A DNA stretch of 19,363 nt from assembly GCA_937141995.1 (NCBI GenBank), contig CAKZQX010000764.1:1-19363 (forward strand), given 5' to 3'. Both the position numbers and the translations under genes were made by a program. Positions 13,913 to 19,363 of this stretch are shown here, piece after piece (the first letter of the stretch is position 1; every line of letters begins with the position of its first letter). The notes below the pieces were generated by a model. The model did not search any database. It was not told the DNA's origin and saw nothing but the letters and a program-made list of their open reading frames with translations. This DNA comes from an uncultured Chloroflexaceae bacterium. Its GTDB lineage: Bacteria; Chloroflexota; Chloroflexia; Chloroflexales; Chloroflexaceae.

Positions 13913-15115
13913 TTAATGCCTCCTCAAAGTCGTCAAGACGACAAAGTTGGGATCATTCACCGGCAGCATCGGTCGGCGCTTCAGCAATGTAAGGAAGAGC
14001 GCCATCCAGATTCCGCCAATGCCCAGCGGTGCCGCAATGTTCAGCCAGTTAAATCCGCTAATGGTTTCCGCGAAGAATGGCTCAATCATCCAGTAGAGAT
14101 CCACTACGCGAATAAGGATCAGGAAGAGCGCAATCCAGACGAGCGTGCTGACACTCCGCTTCAGGCGGCGCGAAAGCAGGATAAAGAATGGCACAAAGAA
14201 GTGGAAGAGCATTAATATCCAGACCACCACCTGCCATCCGCCCGAACTGCGGGTGATGTAGTAGGGAACTTCCTCGGCCAGGTCGCCGGACCACTGGATG
14301 ATGTACTGGCTGAAGGACATATAGGCCCAGAGGATCACGAACCCAAACATCAGCTTGCCGATGTCGTGGATATACTTGGGCGTAATTACCTCCGAGAGCG
14401 GCTCCCGGTTCGAGAGCAGCGCCAGCATCACGATCATCAGCGCCAGCGTCGACAGCCCCTGACTGACCATGAAGATGACCCCGTAGATCGACGAGAACCA
14501 GTGGGCATTCAGCGACATTACCCAGTCCACCGAGGCGAAGGTCATGGTCAACACATACAGGACAATGCCGGAGCCGCTCAACCAGCGCATCCGCGCTGCC
14601 AGGGCCGGGTTATCCGTGCGATCCTGATCGAGCGAGAATTTGCTGATCAAGACGGCCCAGACGATCCAGACAAAGAAGTAGATGCCGGCCCGAATTGCGA
14701 AGAATTGCGGATTGAGATAGGGCACCTTCTCCTGGATGATGGCATCGCCCGCAACATAGGATGGGTCGGCCCACTTATAGAGATACTGCCCGCTTGCCAT
14801 GTCGCCAAAGACGGTGAGCAGGATCGGGATAAAGAACAGCGCCATCAACGGCATGGTCATCGCCGCCGACTCCAGAATGCGCCGGAGAATTAACCCCCAC
14901 CCACCACCGGCCAGGTGATGGATCATCATCAGCGCCAGGCTGCCGAGCGCGAACCCGAGCACATACATGTAGCCAAACAGGTAGGCATGGTAGAACTGCT
15001 TCAGGTCGATGGACGCGCCCAGCGCACAGAGCGCCAGCCCGACCAGCCCGACGCCCAGCGCCGTGACCTGGATGACATTGAGCGAAATACTCTTGACTCT
15101 CTGGTTCAGGTTCAT
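13913..15115 (-). CDS. actF: Alternative complex III membrane subunit ActF (NrfD/PsrC-like)
   Basis: ActF is one of two large quinol-side membrane subunits of ACIII. The 400-residue protein has about ten hydrophobic helices. Family segments visible are LALMMIHHLAGGGWGLILRR ILESAAMTMPLMALFFIPIL in the first third, YFFVWIVWAVLISKFSLDQDR, and the DWVMSLNAHWFSSIYGVIFM string typical of ActF. Its ATG overlaps the actE stop as ATGA (15112-15115), so translation of the two is coupled. It is followed by the small putative ActG-like gene after 5 bp. Confidence 0.95.
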   Translation of the reverse strand: MNLNQRVKSISLNVIQVTALGVGLVGLALCALGASIDLKQFYHAYLFGYMYVLGFALGSLALMMIHHLAGGGWGLILRRILESAAMTMPLMALFFIPILLTVFGDMASGQYLYKWADPSYVAGDAIIQEKVPYLNPQFFAIRAGIYFFVWIVWAVLISKFSLDQDRTDNPALAARMRWLSGSGIVLYVLTMTFASVDWVMSLNAHWFSSIYGVIFMVSQGLSTLALMIVMLALLSNREPLSEVITPKYIHDIGKLMFGFVILWAYMSFSQYIIQWSGDLAEEVPYYITRSSGGWQVVVWILMLFHFFVPFFILLSRRLKRSVSTLVWIALFLILIRVVDLYWMIEPFFAETISGFNWLNIAAPLGIGGIWMALFLTLLKRRPMLPVNDPNFVVLTTLRRH

Positions 15116-15840
15116 TGCTCCGCCCCCTGCTGATTCTCAGGTGTTGCCTCAGGTGTATCCTGGCCTTCGGGCATTGGTGTTGCCCCGGACATATCCTGGC
15201 CTTCGGGCATCGGTGTTGCCTCGGACGGCTGGCTCTGCAGCTCCTGCTGCATGTCGGCCGGCACAGCATCGAGCGTCGCATGCTGGCTCAGTTGCAGTGC
15301 GCGGATGTAGGCAATAATTGCCCAGCGATCCTCGGGCGCAATCTTATGCGCATAGGGATACATGTAGCGGTAGCCATTGGTAATGACATCATAGAAATGT
15401 CCTACCGGCGTGGTGCGCAGTCGATCCGAGTGGAAGTTTGCCGGCGGAACGCCACCCCGCCGCCAGACCATGCCGTTGCCATACCCCGCCAGACCGTGGC
15501 ACGGCACACAGTTAATGTTGTAGACCTCCTGGCCCCGCGCCAGGGTTTCTTCCGTCACCGGGATCGGAATCTCAGTTCCGACCGCGCCATCCCGCATACC
15601 CGTCATGAAGTATTCATCGTATAGCACTTCATCAACAGCAACCGTGTTATCAACCGGCTTGCGGGCAGACCGGCCATCCTCGAAGAAGGTGCTGGCCTCC
15701 AGCGGCTCATACTTGGGCTGGTCGTACATATCCCGGTGACACCCCGTGATAAAGATGAGCAGCAGGAGCGGAATCCAGCCGGTACGCAGCACCTGCATCA
15801 ACTGCGGGGATCGGTGTCGGTTTCGATTTCTCAATTGCAT
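15112..15840 (-). CDS. actE: Alternative complex III monohaem cytochrome c subunit ActE
   Basis: ActE is a periplasmic, membrane-anchored cytochrome c thought to pass electrons out of ACIII. The start is set at ATG 15840, which has AAGGGGG upstream; the open frame to 16023 would overlap actD. The 242-residue product has a lipoprotein-type signal ending ITGC (Cys34), a haem site CVPCH (111-115), and a likely axial Met160 in YRYMYPY. The region SDRLRTTPVGHFYDVITNGYRYM is typical of ActE. The C-terminus holds an in-frame 12-residue tandem repeat (ATPMPEGQD units), an acidic Pro-rich tail beyond the usual domain. Confidence 0.95.
   Translation of the reverse strand: MQLRNRNRHRSPQLMQVLRTGWIPLLLLIFITGCHRDMYDQPKYEPLEASTFFEDGRSARKPVDNTVAVDEVLYDEYFMTGMRDGAVGTEIPIPVTEETLARGQEVYNINCVPCHGLAGYGNGMVWRRGGVPPANFHSDRLRTTPVGHFYDVITNGYRYMYPYAHKIAPEDRWAIIAYIRALQLSQHATLDAVPADMQQELQSQPSEATPMPEGQDMSGATPMPEGQDTPEATPENQQGAEQ
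15157..15220. repeat. 36-bp tandem repeat inside actE
   Basis: The phrase ATCCTGGCCTTCGGGCAT begins at 15157 and again at 15193, 36 bp apart, with only a few changes over each unit. It encodes the duplicated ATPMPEGQD-x3 segment at about residues 208-231 of ActE. The reading frame is preserved. Confidence 0.75.
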
Positions 15841-15850
15841 AACGACCCCC

Positions 15851-16393
15851 TTATGGCTCAACCTCGACCACGCGCTGTGGTCCCAGGCTTTGCAAAAACT
15901 GACGTGTCCGGTTGGGATCAAACTTGGGATCTGAAGCCTCGATACACAGGAAAAAGCGATCCTGTGAAGCCCGCTCAAATCCTGGAACATTGAAGACCGG
16001 GTGATAGGGCATGGGCAGGCCATTCAGCGCAATCATACTGATCACGGCGGAGAAGGCCGCCAGCAAGATCCCGGACTCAAAGGTAATCGGAATAAACGAA
16101 GGCCACCCGGTAATGTTGGGGGGCCGACCACCCACATTCAGTGGGTAGTCGATGGTCATCGCAATCATCTGGAGGATGAAGCCGCTGAGTGCCCCGGTTA
16201 CGCCCCCGATCAGGACGAAGAGGGGCACGCCCGTGTTATGCGGGCTGACGTACTCCATGACCTCCTCAACCGGGAAGGGAGTATAGGCATCCATGTCCAT
16301 AAACCCTTCCTCATGCGCGCGATGTGTCGCTTTAACAATGGCCTCGGCGTTATCAAATTCTGCCATCAGGCCATATAGAGAAGGCGTCGCCAT
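15851..16393 (-). CDS. actD: Alternative complex III subunit ActD (DUF3341)
   Basis: ActD is a small two-helix membrane subunit of ACIII with cytoplasmic flanks. The 180-residue protein begins MATPSLYGLMAEFDNAEAI, with membrane segments at about 57-82 and 101-125. Between them lies YPLNVGGRPPNITGWPSFIP, a family signature. The ATG at 16393 has GAGGTG 7 bp upstream; the frame is open to 16489, but that would overlap actC. It lies 34 bp after actC and 10 bp before actE. The role is structural support for the quinol subunits in known ACIII structures. Confidence 0.94.
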   Translation of the reverse strand: MATPSLYGLMAEFDNAEAIVKATHRAHEEGFMDMDAYTPFPVEEVMEYVSPHNTGVPLFVLIGGVTGALSGFILQMIAMTIDYPLNVGGRPPNITGWPSFIPITFESGILLAAFSAVISMIALNGLPMPYHPVFNVPGFERASQDRFFLCIEASDPKFDPNRTRQFLQSLGPQRVVEVEP

Positions 16394-16427
16394 AGTGTCA
16401 CACCTCGATGCTTTCCAGGTAGTCGAA

Positions 16428-17834
16428 CTAATCGGCTGCCGATGTTGCTGCCGCTTGCTGGAGCTTATGTTCTTTCTCGTCTTCCTCAAACTTGAGCAGA
16501 CTCATCTCAAAGATGTTGATCATCGGCAAGAAGCGGATGAACAGGAAGAAGAGCGAGAAGAAGAGCCCGAACGATCCAATATAGAGTGACCAGTCCCAGA
16601 ATGTCGGAATGTAGAGATCCCAGGACGAGGGCAGGAAGTCACGATGCAGACTGGTGATAACAATCACAAAGCGTTCCAGCCACATACCGACGTTAAAGAT
16701 GATTGATAGGACGAACAGGACCGGCAGGTTCTGTCGGAAGAACTTGATCCAGAGTAACTGCGTCAAGAGCCCGTTGATCAGGATCAGGGCCCAGTAGTAG
16801 GGCGCGTACGGACCGATCATCCGATTCAGGACCATGTACTGTTCAAACTCATTGGCGCTGTACCAGCCAAAGAAGACTTCCATGAGGTAGCCATAGAAGA
16901 CTATCGAGCCGGTGACGAGCATAACCTTCGCCATGTTGTCAAAATGCTTCATGGTGAAGAAGTTTTGTAACCCGTACCAGCGCCGGAGCGGGATCATCAG
17001 CGTGACGACCATCGCAAAACCGGAGAAGACAGCGCCGGCCACAAAGTAGGGCGGGAAGACCGTGACATGCCATCCCGGTACCTGGGCGACAGCAAAGTCA
17101 AGGCTAACGATACTATGGACCGAAACCACCAGCGGTGTTGACAGACCGGCCAGCAGCAGGTACGCCATCTCGTAGCGATGCCAGTGGCGCGATGAACTGC
17201 GCCATCCCAGCGACAGGAAGCTAAAGATCACCCGACGGATGCCGGTTGAGCGGTCCCGAATAATCGCAAAGTCCGGGATCAGACCGATCAGCCAGAACAG
17301 CAGCGACACCGTTCCGTAGGTCGAGATAGCGAACACGTCCCAGGCCAGCGGGCTGCGGAACTGCGGCCACATCCCCATCGTGTTGGGATAGGGGATCAGC
17401 CAGTAGAACAGCCAGGGACGGCCCAGATGGAGGATCGGGTACATACCGGCACAGGCGACCGCGAAGAGGGTCATTGCCTCAGCCATACGGTTGATTGAGT
17501 TACGCCATTTCTGTTGGAAGAGCAACAGAATCGCTGAGATCAGCGTTCCGGCGTGACCAATACCGATCCACCAGACGAAGTTGATAATCGCAAAGCCCCA
17601 CGCCACCGGGATGTTCAATCCCCAGATGCCTGTACCTCGGGCGAAAAGCCAGATAATCGAGATCAGGTACATCATCAGCAGGACGAAGGCAATTGCGAAG
17701 CCGACAATCCAGCCCCGGGGCGTCTTGGACAGGTCGGTCAGGGGGATACCGCTGATCTTGTCGGTTATCCCGCTGTAGGTTTGCCCTGGCCCTATGATGG
17801 CTTCGGATGATTGAAGTCGTTCGTCTCGTTGCAT
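16428..17834 (-). CDS. actC: Alternative complex III membrane subunit ActC (NrfD/PsrC-like, quinol site)
   Basis: ActC is the membrane subunit that, next to ActB, carries the menaquinol-oxidising site. The 468-residue protein has about ten hydrophobic helices. Family strings include WWIGIGHAGTLISAILLLFQ QKWRNSINRMAEAMTLFAV, HLGRPWLFYWLIPYPN, FRSPLAWDVFAISTYGTVS, and VTSLHRDFLPSSWDLYIPTF near the end. ATG 17834 is chosen because GGAG lies 7 bp upstream. An ATG 8 codons earlier (17858) would overlap actB. The gene starts 4 bp after actB. Confidence 0.96.
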   Translation of the reverse strand: MQRDERLQSSEAIIGPGQTYSGITDKISGIPLTDLSKTPRGWIVGFAIAFVLLMMYLISIIWLFARGTGIWGLNIPVAWGFAIINFVWWIGIGHAGTLISAILLLFQQKWRNSINRMAEAMTLFAVACAGMYPILHLGRPWLFYWLIPYPNTMGMWPQFRSPLAWDVFAISTYGTVSLLFWLIGLIPDFAIIRDRSTGIRRVIFSFLSLGWRSSSRHWHRYEMAYLLLAGLSTPLVVSVHSIVSLDFAVAQVPGWHVTVFPPYFVAGAVFSGFAMVVTLMIPLRRWYGLQNFFTMKHFDNMAKVMLVTGSIVFYGYLMEVFFGWYSANEFEQYMVLNRMIGPYAPYYWALILINGLLTQLLWIKFFRQNLPVLFVLSIIFNVGMWLERFVIVITSLHRDFLPSSWDLYIPTFWDWSLYIGSFGLFFSLFFLFIRFLPMINIFEMSLLKFEEDEKEHKLQQAAATSAAD

Positions 17835-17838
17835 CACA

Positions 17839-19363
17839 CTACTCCGTCCCATGCCCATCTGCGGGCGCTACTTCTTCAGGCGTGGTGCCGTGATCTTCTT
17901 CAGGCGCAGGGCCATGGTCTTCAACCGGTACCAGCGGTGCGAGTGTTGGGTGCGGGTTCCGTACGTTCGCCAACCAGGTTGTGCGCGGTTGGATGTTGAG
18001 TTCTTCGAGCATAATGTAGTTCAGCGGTTCGGCCTTCAGTTTGCGCACCTGGCTTTCGGGATCATTCAGGTTGCCGAAGACAATCGCGCGGGTCGGGCAG
18101 GCGGCCTGGCAGGCGGTCTGCACTTCACCATCGTTGATCTCCCGTTCCTCGACATTGGCCTGGATGCGCGCCGCAACAATCCGCTGGATGCAGTAGGTAC
18201 ACTTCTCCATTACGCCCCGGTTGCGCACCGTCACGTCGGGATTGCGCATCAGCTTCAGGCTCTCTGTTTGCCGGTCGGTGTACTGTAGGAAGTTAAAGCG
18301 CCGGACTTTGTACGGGCAGTTGTTGGAGCAGTACCGCGTGCCGACGCAGCGGTTGTAGACCATGTTGTTGATGCCCTCGTCGTCGTGAACCGTGGCAGCC
18401 ACCGGGCAAACCACCTCGCAGGGGGCTTTCTCGCAGTGAACACACATCATCGGCTGGAAGTGAACCGTGGGATTATCCGGATCGCCCGTGTAGTAGCGAT
18501 CAATCCGCAGCCAGTGCATTTCCCGCGCTTTGAGCACCTGCTCCTTGCCGACGACCGGAATATTGTTCTCGGCCTGGCATGCAATCGTACAGGCGTTACA
18601 GCCGATACAGGCCGTCAGATCGACCACCATACCCCAGGCACGCGGCCCGCCATACTCGTAGTCGGGATAGATTGAATGATATTCATGGCCGTGGGGCATA
18701 AATGGCGGATGCTCCGGATCTTCGCGGAGTGATGCCAGCGTGCCCGACACAACCAGTTCCCGTCCGGCCATCGTGGCATGGTCCTGCGTACAGGCCAGGG
18801 CATAGCTCTCGCCTGTGGGCCGGAGTTCTCCGTAGGTAAACCAGGGTGCATCGGTTGTCCGAATGCTGTAGGCATTGAAGCCCACTCCGCTCGACACGCG
18901 TCCGGTGAAGGCCCGGCCATGCCCCAGGTAGACCGTTACCGCATTATCAGGGTGCCCTTCCAGGATCCAGACCGGTGCGCGGACGCTGGTGCCGCCGGCG
19001 CGTACCTCGACCACATCGTTCGGATTCAGACCGAGCGTTTCCGCCGTGCGCAGGCCGACGAGTGCGGCATTGTCCCAGGTCAGCTTCGTCAATGGATCGG
19101 GCAGTTCCTGGAGCCAGCCGTTGTTGGCAAAGCGACCATCCCAGATCGTCGGGTCGGGCTGGAACATAATCTCGATCTGGCCCTCCGGCGGCGCGGTCAT
19201 TTCGCCGGCAAAACCACCCTGGAGTGAAACCGACTTCACCGTTGCGCCCGTCCCGGCGACGATACCCGCACGCAGCGCCCGGTTCCAGAAGGTCTCGAAA
19301 TCGCCCTCGGCCAGGTTCTGGTTCTGCCAGTAGCTCCGCGCACTGTCGTAGCCGGACACCCCC
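17839..19363 (-). CDS. actB: Alternative complex III iron-sulfur subunit ActB (partial, 5' end beyond the window)
   Basis: The frame runs off the right edge, so only about 507 C-terminal codons are seen; full ActB is near 1000 residues. The first 230 residues belong to the molybdopterin-oxidoreductase-like domain (FETFWNRALRAGIV region), which in ACIII lacks the cofactor. The ferredoxin-like part follows, counting from the GTG at 19359: CIGCNACTIAC (251-261), CVHCEKAPCEVVCP (306-319), CVGTRYCSNNCP (338-349), and Cys387/390 with Cys417/421. CVGTRYC has Thr where a fourth cysteine would sit, as expected for the [3Fe-4S] centre. The C-terminal tail repeats EDHG-x2-PE twice. Confidence 0.96.
   Translation of the reverse strand, partial: GVSGYDSARSYWQNQNLAEGDFETFWNRALRAGIVAGTGATVKSVSLQGGFAGEMTAPPEGQIEIMFQPDPTIWDGRFANNGWLQELPDPLTKLTWDNAALVGLRTAETLGLNPNDVVEVRAGGTSVRAPVWILEGHPDNAVTVYLGHGRAFTGRVSSGVGFNAYSIRTTDAPWFTYGELRPTGESYALACTQDHATMAGRELVVSGTLASLREDPEHPPFMPHGHEYHSIYPDYEYGGPRAWGMVVDLTACIGCNACTIACQAENNIPVVGKEQVLKAREMHWLRIDRYYTGDPDNPTVHFQPMMCVHCEKAPCEVVCPVAATVHDDEGINNMVYNRCVGTRYCSNNCPYKVRRFNFLQYTDRQTESLKLMRNPDVTVRNRGVMEKCTYCIQRIVAARIQANVEEREINDGEVQTACQAACPTRAIVFGNLNDPESQVRKLKAEPLNYIMLEELNIQPRTTWLANVRNPHPTLAPLVPVEDHGPAPEEDHGTTPEEVAPADGHGTE
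17875..17922. repeat. 24-bp tandem repeat in the actB tail
   Basis: Two in-frame units encode EDHGPAPE and EDHGTTPE at residues 480-495 of the visible ActB part. A related GHG follows near the stop. The tail is beyond the conserved domain and is probably a flexible extension. Confidence 0.6.

Overview
The window reads as chromosomal DNA from a Chloroflexota bacterium, most likely of class Chloroflexia (Roseiflexus, Chloroflexus or Oscillochloris type). This is inferred from gene content, not from a marker gene. The clues are an alternative complex III (ACIII) operon, a Ser/Thr kinase fused to a WD40 propeller, high G+C, and short heptanucleotide and palindromic intergenic repeats. There is no sign of a phage, plasmid or insertion sequence.

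Positions 1-8073 (+ strand) hold a tightly packed thiamine salvage operon: thiE (3' end only), thiM, thiL, tenA, a sodium:solute symporter (ThiV-like), thiW, a fused double ATPase EcfA-A', ecfT and thiD. The set is coherent. ThiW plus its own ECF module should import the thiazole alcohol, which ThiM phosphorylates. The symporter and TenA should supply the pyrimidine, which ThiD phosphorylates. ThiE joins the two halves and ThiL makes thiamine diphosphate. No de novo gene (thiC, thiG, thiH, thiS, thiO) is visible. The operon ends at an 11-bp hairpin.

Positions 8117-10859 hold a minus-strand DUF4062 protein with a C-terminal helix, then, divergently, a metallo-beta-lactamase-fold hydrolase and a DUF1269-like protein. 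A hairpin separates these from a convergent minus-strand Ser/Thr kinase with a seven-bladed WD40 domain (10860-12785), whose catalytic loop reads HQD instead of HRD.

Positions 12843-13577 carry no protein gene but much structure: a second copy of a 31-bp palindromic repeat first seen at the end of thiE, a cluster of GC-rich hairpins, two minus-strand hairpin-plus-T-run terminators and an extended -10 promoter. Together the promoter and terminators suggest a small structured RNA of about 75-200 nt on the minus strand.

Positions 13578 to the right edge (minus strand) hold the ACIII operon in the order actB (partial), actC, actD, actE, actF and a small one-helix protein that may be ActG-like. 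ACIII oxidises membrane quinol and reduces a periplasmic electron acceptor, replacing cytochrome bc1. actA would be expected beyond the right edge. An 18-bp perfect hairpin follows the operon.
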